Origin: an uncultured Stenotrophomonas sp.
GTDB taxonomy: Bacteria > Pseudomonadota > Gammaproteobacteria > Xanthomonadales > Xanthomonadaceae
NCBI RefSeq assembly: GCF_913778665.1
Contig: NZ_CAJYVQ010000002.1
Coordinates: forward strand, 62,001-126,000
Reading direction: 5' to 3'
Length of the DNA: 64,000 bases
Shown: positions 1 to 8,843 of the stretch, in pieces
Numbering within the stretch: position 1 is the first letter of the stretch
How the letters are laid out: each line of letters opens with the position of its first letter
Position numbers and translations under genes: made by a program
Notes under the pieces: generated by a model
Databases searched by the model: none
What the model saw: only the letters and a program-made list of their open reading frames with translations
What the model was told of the DNA's origin: nothing

Positions 1-1304
1 ACGCCGGCTTCCTGCAGGCGATCGGCCAGGCCCAGGTTGGCCTCTTCGTCGAAGCGCGCGCGCAACTCGACCACCACGGTCACGTCCTTGCCGTTGCGCG
101 CGGCCTGGATCAGTGCATCGACAATGAGCGAGTCCTTGCCGGTGCGGTACAGGGTCTGCTTGATCGCCAGCACGTTCGGATCGATCGCCGCCTGCCGGAT
201 CAGCTCCAGCACCGCGGTGAAGGCATCGAACGGGTGGTGCAGCAGCAGGTCCTGGCGTGCGGCTGTCTCGAAGATGCCGTCGCTGTCGCGCAGGGTGCGC
301 GGGGTCATCGGCGGATACTTCAGGTCCGGCTGCGCGATCAGGTCGTACAACTGGATGATGCGGTTGAGGTTGACCGGGCCGTCGATGCGGTACACCGCAT
401 TCTCGGTCAGGCCGAAGTTCTGCAGCAGGGTGCGCACGATCTCGCGCGGCATGTCGTGGGCGATTTCCAGCCGCACCGCTGGCCGGTAGCCGCGGTCGAC
501 CAGTTCGTCGCGCAGCGCCAGCGCCAGGTTCTCCACCTCTTCCTCGTCCACCACCAGTTCGGAATTGCGGGTGACGCGGAACTGGTAGGCGCCCTGGACT
601 TCCATGCCGGGGAACAGCTCATCGACGAAGGTGGACAGCACCGACGACAGGAATACGAAGTTCTGCGATCCGCCGAGCTTTTCGGGCAGCTGGATGATGC
701 GCGGCAGCGAGCGCGGTGCGCGCACGATGGCCAGGTGCCCAGCGCGACCGAACGCATCGGTGCCCTTCAACACCACCACGATGTTCAGCGACTTGTTGAG
801 GATCTTCGGGAACGGATGCACCGGATCCAGGCCCAGCGGCGACAGCACCGGCATGATCTCATTGCGGAAGTACGCGCGCAGCCAGCGCTTCTGGCGGTGG
901 TTCCACGAATGGCGGCCGAGCACGCCGATGCCAGCGTCCATCAGCGCCGGCCGCAGCGTCTCGTTCCAGCAGCGGTACTGCTGGTCCACCAGTTCGGCGG
1001 CGCGGTCATGGATGGCATTGAGGATGGCCTGCGGGCTCATCCCGTCCGGCGCCGGTGGCAGGCCGAATTCCTGCGCATGGCGCACGGCAGCGGCACGGAT
1101 CTCGAAGAACTCATCAAGGTTGGTGCAGGAGATGCACATGAAGCGCAGGCGCTCCAGCAGCGGCACCTGAGGGTCCATCGCCTGCGCCAGCACGCGGAAA
1201 TTGAAATCCAGCTGCGACAGTTCGCGGTTGATGTAGAGCGCCGGGTCGCGCAGCGGATCGTTGTCCGGGCTCACGGGGAGGGGGAGGGATCCGAGGCTGC
1301 TCAT
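1..1304 (-). CDS. ppk: Polyphosphate kinase 1, 5' part (runs off the window)
   Basis: Ppk1 reversibly transfers the gamma phosphate of ATP onto a growing polyphosphate chain. Only the first 434 codons are in the window. They show the family N-terminus (YINRELSQLDFN near residue 23), the VNLNRI and HHPFDAF blocks, and the nucleotide-site stretches AIKQTLYRT and ELRARFDEEAN near the window edge. The two catalytic histidines known in E. coli Ppk lie further on and cannot be checked. The ATG lies 4 bases after the phoR stop, so it is probably the third gene of a phoB-phoR-ppk transcription unit. This fits phosphate-starvation control of polyphosphate. Identity is very secure; only the C-terminal part is missing, because of the window edge. 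Confidence 0.96.
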   Translation of the reverse strand, partial: MSSLGSLPLPVSPDNDPLRDPALYINRELSQLDFNFRVLAQAMDPQVPLLERLRFMCISCTNLDEFFEIRAAAVRHAQEFGLPPAPDGMSPQAILNAIHDRAAELVDQQYRCWNETLRPALMDAGIGVLGRHSWNHRQKRWLRAYFRNEIMPVLSPLGLDPVHPFPKILNKSLNIVVVLKGTDAFGRAGHLAIVRAPRSLPRIIQLPEKLGGSQNFVFLSSVLSTFVDELFPGMEVQGAYQFRVTRNSELVVDEEEVENLALALRDELVDRGYRPAVRLEIAHDMPREIVRTLLQNFGLTENAVYRIDGPVNLNRIIQLYDLIAQPDLKYPPMTPRTLRDSDGIFETAARQDLLLHHPFDAFTAVLELIRQAAIDPNVLAIKQTLYRTGKDSLIVDALIQAARNGKDVTVVVELRARFDEEANLGLADRLQEAG

Positions 1305-1308
1305 GGCG

Positions 1309-2640
1309 TCATTCTTCGATGGAAGTCAGGGGGGCGGACTCACGCGGGCGCACGTGGTCGGCATCGAAATGGCAGGAGAACACCGAGCCCTTGCCTACCT
1401 CGCTTTCAATCTCCAGCCGTGCGTGGTGCAGGCCGAGGATGTGCTTGACGATGGACAGGCCCAGGCCGGTGCCGCCGCTTTCTCGCGAGCGGCTGCTGGA
1501 AACACGGTAGAAGCGTTCGGTCAGGCGCGGCAGGTGGGTGGCCGGAATGCCGTAACCGGAGTCGCGCACTGCCAGCACCGCGCCGTCGCCTTCGCGGCGG
1601 AATTCCACCGCGATGCGACCCCCTGCCGGCGTGTAGCGCACCGCGTTGGTGACCAGGTTGGAGAACGCGCTGTGCAGTTCCTTGGTCGAACCCTGCAGGT
1701 CAACACCGGCGAGGTCGTCGATGCTGATCTGGTGGCGGCCCTGGCTGTGCGCCTCGGCCTCGCGGCGCAGCGTGGCCAGCATCGGCTGCATCGCGACCGT
1801 CTCTTCCTCGCTGTGTTCCTGCGATTCGAGGCGCGACAGGGTCAGCAGGTCTTCCACCAGCTGGGCCATGCGTTGGCTCTGCTTGCGCATCTCTTCCAGC
1901 ATCGGACCGGTGCCCGGGAAATCTTCCGGGTCCATCATGTCCAGGTAGCCGTGGACCACGGTGAGCGGCGTGCGCAGCTCGTGTGAAACATTGGCAACGA
2001 AGTCGCGGCGCACCTGTTCCAAGCGCAGCAGCTTGCTGACGTCGCGGGCGATCAGCAGCCAGTAGTCGGAAGAATAGGGAATCAGGCGCAGGTTCAGGCG
2101 GATCGCCGGATCGACCGGCGAGGGCACGTCCAGGATCGGCTCGGCGTTGCGGCCGCCGGCCAGCCAGTGGGCCAGCGGCATCGGCTGCAGGCGCTCGACC
2201 AGCGCTTCGCCGAGGTCACCCGGATGATGCAGGCCAAGCAGGGCGGTGGCCGCTTCGTTGAACCACTGCACGCGCTGGCTGTTGCGGTCCAGCACCACCA
2301 CCGCGTCGGGCAGCGCGGCGGCGGCGGCGCGGTAGCTGCGCAGCATGTCCAGCAGGCGGCGCTTGCGCACGCGCATTTCCACCTGGTTGCGGTACAGCAG
2401 GCGGTCCAGTTCGTTCCAGACGCCGGTGCCTTCTTCGGCGGTGTCCCAGCGCTGGCGCGCGGTCAGGCGGCGCAGCACGCTGCGCAGGCGCCAGTAGTGC
2501 CAGGTCAGGGTGGCCAACGCGCCCAGTGCGATGCACATCCACAGATGACCCGTAAACAACCCCACCAGTCCGGAGAACAGCAGTACCGCGGCAACAGTGG
2601 CCAGGGTCTTCAACCAGGCAGAGCGGATGTGGCGGGGCAT
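1309..2640 (-). CDS. phoR: Phosphate regulon sensor histidine kinase PhoR
   Basis: This is the inner-membrane sensor kinase (443 aa) of the PhoR-PhoB two-component system, which phosphorylates PhoB when phosphate is scarce. Two hydrophobic segments lie between residues 12 and 47. A PAS-like region follows at about 105-200. The HisKA box NVSHELRTPL carries the phospho-accepting His220. The HATPase domain shows the N box (NLVTNAVRYTP), G1 (DSGYGIP) and G2 (GGTGLGLSIV). It lies 107 bases downstream of phoB and 4 bases before ppk, all on the minus strand. The start MPRHIRSAW precedes the membrane segments at the usual distance. Confidence 0.96.
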   Translation of the reverse strand: MPRHIRSAWLKTLATVAAVLLFSGLVGLFTGHLWMCIALGALATLTWHYWRLRSVLRRLTARQRWDTAEEGTGVWNELDRLLYRNQVEMRVRKRRLLDMLRSYRAAAAALPDAVVVLDRNSQRVQWFNEAATALLGLHHPGDLGEALVERLQPMPLAHWLAGGRNAEPILDVPSPVDPAIRLNLRLIPYSSDYWLLIARDVSKLLRLEQVRRDFVANVSHELRTPLTVVHGYLDMMDPEDFPGTGPMLEEMRKQSQRMAQLVEDLLTLSRLESQEHSEEETVAMQPMLATLRREAEAHSQGRHQISIDDLAGVDLQGSTKELHSAFSNLVTNAVRYTPAGGRIAVEFRREGDGAVLAVRDSGYGIPATHLPRLTERFYRVSSSRSRESGGTGLGLSIVKHILGLHHARLEIESEVGKGSVFSCHFDADHVRPRESAPLTSIEE

Positions 2641-2747
2641 TGCGATCTCGTCGTTGAGGTGCGGCGGTTCACTGGGGTGAACCGAGGGTTATAGCAGAGT
2701 TGCCGGGGCCGGCACCCGCGGGGGGCGCGGCGCCGGCACGACGAGAC

Positions 2748-3437
2748 TCAGGTGGCAGTGGAGAAGCGGTAGCCGGCCCCGCGTACGGTCTGCACCATGT
2801 TTTCGGCGTTGAACGGTTCCAGCGTCTTGCGCAGGCGGCGGATGTGCACGTCGATGGTGCGCTCTTCCACGTACACGCTGCCGCCCCATACGTGGTCCAG
2901 CAGCTGCGCGCGGGTATAGACGCGTTCGGGGTGGGTCATGAAGAAGTGCAGCAGGCGGTACTCGGTCGGGCCGATCGGCACCGGCTGGTCGTTGGCGAAC
3001 ACGCGATGGGCGGCGCCGTCGATGCGGATCGGGCCGACCGCCACGCTGCCGTCCTCGTCGTCCTCGCGGGCACGGCGCATCACCGCACGGATGCGGGCCA
3101 GCAGTTCGCGCGCCGAGAAGGGCTTGACCACGTAATCGTCGACACCGGCTTCGAGGCCACCGACGCGGTCATTCTCTTCGCCGCGGGCGGTCAGCATGAT
3201 GATCGGCACTTCGCGGGTCAGCGTTTCCTTGCGCCAGCGGCGGGCCAGGTCCAGGCCGCTGGTGCCGGGCAGCATCCAGTCCAGCAGGATCAGGTCCGGG
3301 ACGCGGTCGGCGATCGCGGTCTGGGCCTCGCGGGCGTCGCCGGCGTGGACCGGTTCGTAATCGCCCTTGCGCAGGGCGAAGGCGACCATTTCACGGATCG
3401 CGGGCTCGTCATCGACGATCAGGATGCGTTTCTGCAC
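2748..3437 (-). CDS. phoB: Phosphate regulon response regulator PhoB
   Basis: This OmpR/PhoB-family transcription factor (229 aa) binds Pho boxes once phosphorylated by PhoR. The receiver domain (about 1-120) shows the acidic pair in VDDE, the phospho-acceptor Asp53 in LLDWMLPG, and the conserved Lys in VVKPF. The C-terminal winged helix (about 130-227) ends with the usual RTVRGAGYRF signature. The length is typical. A Pho-box-like direct repeat lies about 47-68 bases upstream of the ATG, which fits autoregulation. Confidence 0.97.
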   Translation of the reverse strand: MQKRILIVDDEPAIREMVAFALRKGDYEPVHAGDAREAQTAIADRVPDLILLDWMLPGTSGLDLARRWRKETLTREVPIIMLTARGEENDRVGGLEAGVDDYVVKPFSARELLARIRAVMRRAREDDEDGSVAVGPIRIDGAAHRVFANDQPVPIGPTEYRLLHFFMTHPERVYTRAQLLDHVWGGSVYVEERTIDVHIRRLRKTLEPFNAENMVQTVRGAGYRFSTAT

Positions 3438-3483
3438 GAGGACACCGTAGGGCTCGGTTACTGGAGTGGTGCCAGTAGACTAC

Positions 3484-3505
3484 GGTTTGATGACATGTTT
3501 GTGAC
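3484..3505 (-). promoter_or_regulatory. Candidate Pho box upstream of phoB
   Basis: On the minus strand two 11-base half repeats stand head to tail: GTCACAAACAT then GTCATCAAACC. The 11-base period and the TGTCA-type core match the known PhoB recognition pattern. The position, just before phoB, is where an autoregulatory Pho box is expected. No footprint can be shown from sequence alone. Confidence 0.6.
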
Positions 3506-3553
3506 TGCCTGGCCGGAAGCGGCTTGGATTGCCATCGACCGGTCATGCAGCAC

Positions 3554-5260
3554 TCAGCGGCGGTCCAGGTCCGGGTCCTGCACGCCCTGGCGGCGCAGTT
3601 CCAGCACGGTGGGGGTGATCGCCTCGATGCGCGCATCCACTCGCGCCCGGCCAACGTAATCCAGCGCCGGGTTGCGCTTGAGTGCCTGCAGCTGCATCAG
3701 CGACTGCTCCGGGCGGCCGCTGAGAAAGGCCGCCTCGGCGTAGGCCTCGCTGGCGCGCACGCTGTCGCCCGCCAGCTCGCTGGCGCGGGCGAAGCGCTGC
3801 TGGAAGACCGGATCATTACCGCTTTGCGACAGCAGGGGCCGCAGCATGGCCTGTGCCCGCTGGCCGGCCTCGCGGGAGCCCTGTTCGTTCAGGATCTCGG
3901 CGTAGGTCAGCGCCACCGGGCGGCTGTTGGGGTGCTCACGCAGCAGCTGTTCGAAACGGCTGTTGGCCTGCGCGCCCAGTCCGGCACGCGATTCGGCCTC
4001 ACCCAGGCCCAGCGCCAGCCACAGGTTATCCGGGCGGGTCTGCAGCAGGCCGGCCAGGGTCTGCCGGGCCTGCGCGGCAGCGCTGCGGCCGCCGCGCATT
4101 ATCGCCAGCGCCTGGCCATAGCGCTGGGCATCGTTGAGACCGTCCTTCTGCCGCTTGGCCATGTCCGCGTATTCGCGCTCCAGCTCGGCGGTGGAATCGG
4201 CACTGAGCACCCGCAGGCGCTCGCGTGCCCACTCGAAGTCGCCGCTGGCGCCGCGGGCCAGCTGGCCAACCGGAATGCGCAGCACGCTGCTGGGCAGCAA
4301 CGGGTTGTTTCCGCGCAGCAGCGGCTCGGCCAGGCCCGGATCGGCGGGATTCACCCGCTCCTTGCGTTCGCCGCTGGGGGTGCTGGTGGTCAGCAGCACC
4401 GTGTCCTTCTTCATCTGCTCGGCGCGGGCCTTGGCCTCGCTGATGCGGGTGATGTTGACCGGGTGGGTGCGCAGGAACTCCGGCACGCTGTAGCCGCCCT
4501 CGTTGCCGCGCATCGCCGCTGACATCCGCTCGAAGAAGCCGGCCATCGCATCCACGTCGTAGCCGCTGCGCGACAGGGTGCGGATGCCGAGACGGTCGGC
4601 CTCCGATTCGTTGGAGCGGGTGTAGTTGATCTGCCGCTGCTGCATCAGGCCCATGCCCGAGCTGATCGCGGCCATGGTGGCGTTGCCCGAGGAAGTACTG
4701 TTGCTGGCCTGGGCAGCCACCACCGCCGCCAGCATGCCCAGCAGGATCGGGATCTGGTCGCGCTGGGCGCGTTCGACCCCGCGCAGCACGTGCTGCTGGG
4801 TGACGTGGGCGATTTCGTGGGACAGCACTGCGGCCACCTCGTCCTCGCGCTCGGCGGTCAGTACTAGGCCGGCGTTGACCCCGATGTAGCCGCCCAGCGT
4901 GGCGAAGGCGTTGATCTGGCGGTCCTTCATCACGAAGAAGGTGTAGGGCTGGCGCGGCTGGTCGCTGTTGGAGCCGAGCCGGGTGCCGATGGTCTGCAGC
5001 CACTCATTGACCAGCGGATCGTCCAGCAGGTAGCCGTAGTTGCGCAGCTCGCGCAGCATCATCGCGCCGTACTCGGCCTGGCGGGCCGGCGTAAGCAGTT
5101 CCCCCGCGGACGAGCCGATGTCGGGCAGTTTTTCCTGGGCCTGGGCCTGGGCCAGCGGCATGGCCAGGGCCAGGGTGACGGCGGTGGACAGCAGCAGGGC
5201 TCGCAAGCAGGGGGTCCTCGGGCGGGGCACGCCCAGCGTGACAGGGCAGGGGGCAACCAT
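3554..5260 (-). CDS. Periplasmic M48 metalloprotease with TPR repeats (BepA-like)
   Basis: This exported zinc metalloprotease/chaperone (568 aa) resembles E. coli BepA (YfgC), which acts on outer-membrane assembly intermediates such as LptD. The N-terminus has basic residues, then a hydrophobic stretch (ALLLSTAVTLALAMPLA) and a cleavable AQA site. The peptidase signature HEIAH is at residues 148-152 (zinc ligands His148 and His152, catalytic Glu149), and a downstream ESEAD box supplies the third ligand. The second half is Ala/Leu-rich helical repeats of TPR type, ending near LDRR. It is transcribed alone, just downstream of phoB on the same strand. It is longer than the commonest BepA proteins, probably because of the N-terminal leader and extra TPR helices. 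The gene symbol is withheld because orthology was not tested. Confidence 0.88.
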   Translation of the reverse strand: MVAPCPVTLGVPRPRTPCLRALLLSTAVTLALAMPLAQAQAQEKLPDIGSSAGELLTPARQAEYGAMMLRELRNYGYLLDDPLVNEWLQTIGTRLGSNSDQPRQPYTFFVMKDRQINAFATLGGYIGVNAGLVLTAEREDEVAAVLSHEIAHVTQQHVLRGVERAQRDQIPILLGMLAAVVAAQASNSTSSGNATMAAISSGMGLMQQRQINYTRSNESEADRLGIRTLSRSGYDVDAMAGFFERMSAAMRGNEGGYSVPEFLRTHPVNITRISEAKARAEQMKKDTVLLTTSTPSGERKERVNPADPGLAEPLLRGNNPLLPSSVLRIPVGQLARGASGDFEWARERLRVLSADSTAELEREYADMAKRQKDGLNDAQRYGQALAIMRGGRSAAAQARQTLAGLLQTRPDNLWLALGLGEAESRAGLGAQANSRFEQLLREHPNSRPVALTYAEILNEQGSREAGQRAQAMLRPLLSQSGNDPVFQQRFARASELAGDSVRASEAYAEAAFLSGRPEQSLMQLQALKRNPALDYVGRARVDARIEAITPTVLELRRQGVQDPDLDRR

Positions 5261-5348
5261 TCGTTAATCCACAGTGTTGCGGCGGTGGCGTGGAAATTCC
5301 AGCGCACCGGTACCATATGTAGACCGTCGATCCATCGTGGAGTTTCCC

Positions 5349-5639
5349 GTGACAGCCCAGACCGCCGGCGGTGCCCCCGCCATCACCCTCTATTCCACCG
5401 CCGTCTGCCCGTACTGCGTGGCCGCCAAGAACTTCCTGAAGAGCAAGGGCCAGCAGTGGACCGAGGTCCGCATCGACCTGGACCCGGCCGAGCGCGAGAA
5501 GATGATGGCGCTGACCCGGCGCACCAGCGTGCCGCAGATCTTCGTCGGCGACGTCCATGTCGGCGGCTACGACGACATGATGGCCCTGCACCGTGAAGGC
5601 AAGCTCGAGCCGCTGCTGGCCGGGCAGGGCCAGGCATGA
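5349..5639 (+). CDS. grxC: Dithiol glutaredoxin (Grx3/GrxC type)
   Basis: This small redox protein (96 aa) reduces protein disulfides with glutathione. The active site CPYC is at residues 20-23, followed by the TVPQIF-like block (SVPQIF) and the GGYDDMMAL glutathione-binding end. A GTG start at 5349 is preferred: it is preceded by GGAG in TCGTGGAG, and the longer in-frame extension upstream is not glutaredoxin-like. The stop overlaps the next start by four bases (ATGA), so the two redox genes are translationally coupled. Confidence 0.92.
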   Translation: MTAQTAGGAPAITLYSTAVCPYCVAAKNFLKSKGQQWTEVRIDLDPAEREKMMALTRRTSVPQIFVGDVHVGGYDDMMALHREGKLEPLLAGQGQA

Positions 5640-6028
5640 GCGCGGCCGACGACGCCAGCAAGGACCGCATCGCCGAATTCACCGAGTTCCGCAAGCGCAT
5701 GAACGAGCGCATCCTGGGTGAACCCAACCAGGTGGTGCGCCGCTTCTTCGCGCTGGACACGCAGACCTACCAGGCCGGCGCGCTGGACGTGAAGACCAAG
5801 GAGCTGCTGGGCCTGGTGGCCTCGATGGTGCTGCGCTGCGACGACTGCATCAGCTACCACGTGGCCCAGTGCAAGGATGCCGGGGTGACCCGCGAAGAGT
5901 TCTTCGAGACCTTCTCGGTCGGTCTGGTGGTGGGCGGCTCGATCGTGATCCCGCATCTGCGCCGTGCGGTCGACTTCCTCGACCAGCTCGAAGGCGGCGC
6001 CGCCGCCCCCGAAGCGCACGAGCACTGA
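5636..6028 (+). CDS. Carboxymuconolactone decarboxylase/AhpD-like protein
   Basis: This is a 130-aa all-helical AhpD-like protein. The sequence shows the CxxC centre of the superfamily (Cys68 and Cys71 in LRCDDCISYH) with the conserved His four residues later. These residues perform peroxidase-type thiol chemistry in AhpD and occur in many CMD-family proteins of unknown substrate. The overlap with the glutaredoxin gene suggests a shared thiol-redox role. That link is an inference; the substrate is unknown. Confidence 0.85.
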   Translation: MSAADDASKDRIAEFTEFRKRMNERILGEPNQVVRRFFALDTQTYQAGALDVKTKELLGLVASMVLRCDDCISYHVAQCKDAGVTREEFFETFSVGLVVGGSIVIPHLRRAVDFLDQLEGGAAAPEAHEH

Positions 6029-6029
6029 G

Positions 6030-6093
6030 GTAGCGCCGGGCCATGCCCGGCGGAGACCTGAACGAAAAGCCGCCGGGCATGGCCTGGCGCTAC
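6030..6093. repeat. SMAG-type REP palindrome pair
   Basis: Two GTAG-headed palindromes face each other. The left starts GTAGCGCCGGGCCATGCCCG and the right is its inverted copy ending GGCGCTAC. This is the layout described for S. maltophilia SMAG repeats (GTAG tetranucleotide plus stem-loop, often as inverted pairs). It sits just after a stop codon, between two genes. Confidence 0.8.
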
Positions 6094-6346
6094 CGGATCA
6101 CGGCCGCGCACCGGGGCATTTCCCGCGATCCAACCGCCCAAGAGCCCCTTCTTGTTGAAGGGGCGCGCCGACAGGCGGGGGTAGAGGAGGAATGCGCGGG
6201 AAATTATGCCTTTGCCGGGGTCAGGACCATGGTCTACTTGGGTAGCCGGGCCCGGCTAAGGCATAATTGCCGGTGAAACTTCCTTTGCGCCGGCGTTTCC
6301 GGGCACGTCCGGACGGCGTTTTTCCCCCTGTTCGGAACATCGATCA
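6094..6346. other. Intergenic region upstream of isocitrate dehydrogenase
   Basis: About 250 bases with no convincing gene. It holds a perfect 8-bp hairpin at 6144-6164 (GCCCCTTC and GAAGGGGC around TTGTT) without a T tract, which might end transcription from the left. Two similar AATTATGCC/GGCATAATTGCC stretches at about 6200 and 6260 are candidate -10 regions. No clear operator was recognised. Confidence 0.4.
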
Positions 6347-7351
6347 ATGACGCAGAAAATTACGGTCATCCGCGGCGACGGCATTGGCCCGGAAATCATG
6401 GACGCCACCCTGTACGTGCTCGACCAGCTCAACGCTGGCCTGGAGTACGAAGACGCCGACGCTGGCCTGGTGGCCCTGGAAAAGCACGGCGACCTGATGC
6501 CGGCGGTGACCCTGGAATCGATCGCGCGCAACAAGGTGGCGCTGAAGAGCCCCCTGACCACCCCGGTCGGTGGCGGCTTCACCTCGATCAACGTCAGCCT
6601 GCGCCGTCACTTCGACCTGTACGCCAACGTGCGTCCGGCCCACACCTTCCCGAACACGAAGTCGCGTTTCGACAACGTCGACCTGATCACCGTTCGCGAG
6701 AACACCGAAGGTGCCTATCTGGCCGAAGGCCAGGAAGTGTCGGCCGATGGCGAGACCGCCTTCTCCGGCACCCGCATCACCCGCAAGGGCTCCGAGCGCA
6801 TCGTGCGCTACGCCTTCGAGCTGGCCCGCAGCGTCGGCCGCAAGAAGGTCACCGCCGTACACAAGGCCAACATCATCAAGTCGACCTCGGGCCTGTTCCT
6901 GAACGTCGCCCGTGAAGTGGCCGCGCAGTACCCGGAGATCGAGTTCCAGGAAATGATCGTCGACAACTGCTGCATGCAGCTGGTGATGCGTCCGGAACAG
7001 TTCGACGTGATCGTTACCACCAACCTGTTCGGCGACATCATCTCCGACCTGTGCGCCGGCCTGGTCGGTGGCCTGGGCCTGGCCCCGGGTGCCAACATCG
7101 GCAAGGACGCGGCGATCTTCGAAGCCGTGCACGGTACCGCGCCGGACATCGCCGGCCAGGGCAAGGCCAATCCGTGCGCACTGCTGCTGGCAGCTGCGCA
7201 GATGCTGGACCATATCGGCCAGCCGGAAAACGCCGAGCGCCTGCGCAAGGCCATTGTGGCCACCATGGAAGCCAAGGATTCGCTGACCGGCGACCTCGGT
7301 GGCACCGGCACCACCATGAGCTTCGCCAAGGCCATCGCCAGCCGCCTGTAA
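6347..7351 (+). CDS. NAD-type isocitrate dehydrogenase (isocitrate/isopropylmalate DH family)
   Basis: This enzyme (334 aa) oxidatively decarboxylates isocitrate to 2-oxoglutarate. The sequence shows the start ITVIRGDGIGPEI, the substrate-binding TVRENTEGAYL and the lysine/Mg region KANIIKSTSG. It also has a metal-binding NLFGDIISDLCAGLVG block and the HGTAPDIAGQGKANP nucleotide loop. The short length and the loops are of the ancient, decameric-unlike NAD-dependent class found in xanthomonads, not the long E. coli Icd. The family also includes homoisocitrate and isopropylmalate dehydrogenases. LeuB is unlikely given the REN-TEGAY loop, but substrate choice cannot be fully proven by eye. Confidence 0.88.
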   Translation: MTQKITVIRGDGIGPEIMDATLYVLDQLNAGLEYEDADAGLVALEKHGDLMPAVTLESIARNKVALKSPLTTPVGGGFTSINVSLRRHFDLYANVRPAHTFPNTKSRFDNVDLITVRENTEGAYLAEGQEVSADGETAFSGTRITRKGSERIVRYAFELARSVGRKKVTAVHKANIIKSTSGLFLNVAREVAAQYPEIEFQEMIVDNCCMQLVMRPEQFDVIVTTNLFGDIISDLCAGLVGGLGLAPGANIGKDAAIFEAVHGTAPDIAGQGKANPCALLLAAAQMLDHIGQPENAERLRKAIVATMEAKDSLTGDLGGTGTTMSFAKAIASRL

Positions 7352-7418
7352 GCGGCCGGCGTTCCCGCAGGAGATCGTCCTGACAGGCGATGTCCAGCCG
7401 GGGCCGCTCAGCGTTGAA

Positions 7419-7452
7419 GACGGGCCGTCCTTGTATGGCCCGTCTGCGTTTT
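7419..7452 (+). terminator. Likely intrinsic terminator after isocitrate dehydrogenase
   Basis: An 8-bp stem GACGGGCC/GGCCCGTC with a 10-base loop is followed by TGCGTTTTC. The T tract is short, so termination may be partial. It lies between the dehydrogenase gene and the next small gene. Confidence 0.55.
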
Positions 7453-7486
7453 CAACTGCGGGTTTTCATCGACAGGATTTTTTCAG

Positions 7487-7897
7487 ATGCCTGAGGCGGC
7501 CGTGTGGGTCGTGGCGGCCGTTGCCGTCTATGCCATCGGCGTGGCGATCTACTTCACCTACTACTGGCCGTGGTCCCGGGCCCAACGTGCGCTGCGCCGC
7601 CTGCGCACGCTGGGGGTGCCACTCCGCAGCCTGCGGGAAAGCGAGGCGCGCGTTCTGCAGCTGATCGAGTTTCCGGCAGGATTGCCGGTGCACATGCTGG
7701 AAGGCCGCTGTGCGGAGTTCGTGATCAGAAGCAGGATCCAACCGGCCCAGCATGTGCAGACGCTGGCTGGCGTGCCGGTGAGGTATCCGCCAGGCCTTGC
7801 ATCTGCCGTGCGCGCGGGCAGCAATACCGCCGAAGTAGTGCTGGGGCGCGACCACGCGATGATCGTGCGGCTCAATGGGGTCAAGCTGGCGTCTTAG
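7487..7897 (+). CDS. Hypothetical membrane-anchored protein
   Basis: A 136-aa protein of unknown function. An N-terminal hydrophobic helix (about residues 6-27, AVWVVAAVAVYAIGVAIYF) should anchor it in the inner membrane. It is followed by an arginine-rich stretch and a roughly 100-residue soluble domain with no motif I recognise. The start ATG lies after CAGGATTTTTTCAG, a weak ribosome site. It stands alone after a probable terminator. Composition matches the core genome. Confidence 0.65.
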   Translation: MPEAAVWVVAAVAVYAIGVAIYFTYYWPWSRAQRALRRLRTLGVPLRSLRESEARVLQLIEFPAGLPVHMLEGRCAEFVIRSRIQPAQHVQTLAGVPVRYPPGLASAVRAGSNTAEVVLGRDHAMIVRLNGVKLAS

Positions 7898-8048
7898 CGG
7901 CGAGCCCTGTTCGACTGCGCACGGCCCGTCGAGCAGGCTCGACTCTGCTGTGCGTTATACGCACAGATCATGTGCCGGAAAATGGCTGGTTCGTGCGTCA
8001 TCCGCACCACATCCTGTGCCCACTTTCCCTCGCACAGGAGTTGCCCTC

Positions 8049-8792
8049 ATGAACCTTACCGCTTTCGGCCTGGCCAGCCTGATCGGCATGGCCACCACCG
8101 CCCCGGTCGCCGCGGCCGAGCCGACCCATCCCACCATCCGCCATATGGCCGGTGCGCCGTCGGTGGCCTCGGTTGAGGCCAACAGGACCGCCGTGCTGGT
8201 GATCGACTTCCAGAACGAGTACTTCAATGCCAGCGCCGCGCCCGGTTTCAGCGGGGGCCGCATGGTCATTCCCGATGGGGTGGTCGCGCTGCGACAGGCC
8301 AAGCGGGTGGTCGAGTTCGCCGACGCCCATGGCATCCGCGTGATCCATGTGCAGCACGTGCTGCCGGCCGGCGCGCCGCTGTTCGCGCAGGGCAGCGTCA
8401 ATGCCGACTTCCACCGCGACCTGCAGCCGCGCAGCGGCGAAACCGTGGTGCAGAAGGACAACGTCAGCGTGTTCGCGGGTGCCTCGGCCGCCGTGCTGGA
8501 CAAGGCGCTGAAGGACGCCGGCATCGATACTCTGATCGTGACCGGCCTGCAGACCCATGCCTGCGTGGTCGGCGCTGCCCGTGATGCCGCCGCTGCCCCG
8601 CGCGGCTACCGGGTGATCGTGGCCAGCGATGCCACCGCCAGCCGTGACCTGGATCTGGCTGGCGGCCAGCGCATCGGCCATCGTGCGTTGCATGAAGCAT
8701 CGCTGGCGCAGATCGAAGATGCGTTCGGTGAGGTCCTCAGCACCGATGCGATCCTGGCGCTGCCGGTCCGCAAGGCCGGCAACGGCGCTTGA
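8049..8792 (+). CDS. Exported isochorismatase-family cysteine hydrolase
   Basis: A 247-aa hydrolase of the isochorismatase/nicotinamidase fold. The first 22 residues form a signal peptide ending VAAAEP, so the product is probably periplasmic, which is less common in this family. The catalytic triad positions are visible: Asp in VLVIDFQNEY, Lys in VVQKDNVS, and Cys in GLQTHACV. The chosen ATG has GGAG eight bases upstream (CACAGGAGTTGCCCTC). A LysR gene follows 51 bases later on the same strand and may regulate it. The substrate cannot be told from sequence. Confidence 0.85.
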   Translation: MNLTAFGLASLIGMATTAPVAAAEPTHPTIRHMAGAPSVASVEANRTAVLVIDFQNEYFNASAAPGFSGGRMVIPDGVVALRQAKRVVEFADAHGIRVIHVQHVLPAGAPLFAQGSVNADFHRDLQPRSGETVVQKDNVSVFAGASAAVLDKALKDAGIDTLIVTGLQTHACVVGAARDAAAAPRGYRVIVASDATASRDLDLAGGQRIGHRALHEASLAQIEDAFGEVLSTDAILALPVRKAGNGA

Positions 8793-8843
8793 TAAGCTGG
8801 CGGGGCCCGCAGCTGGCGGGCCTCGCCGCAGGAGCCGTGCCCG

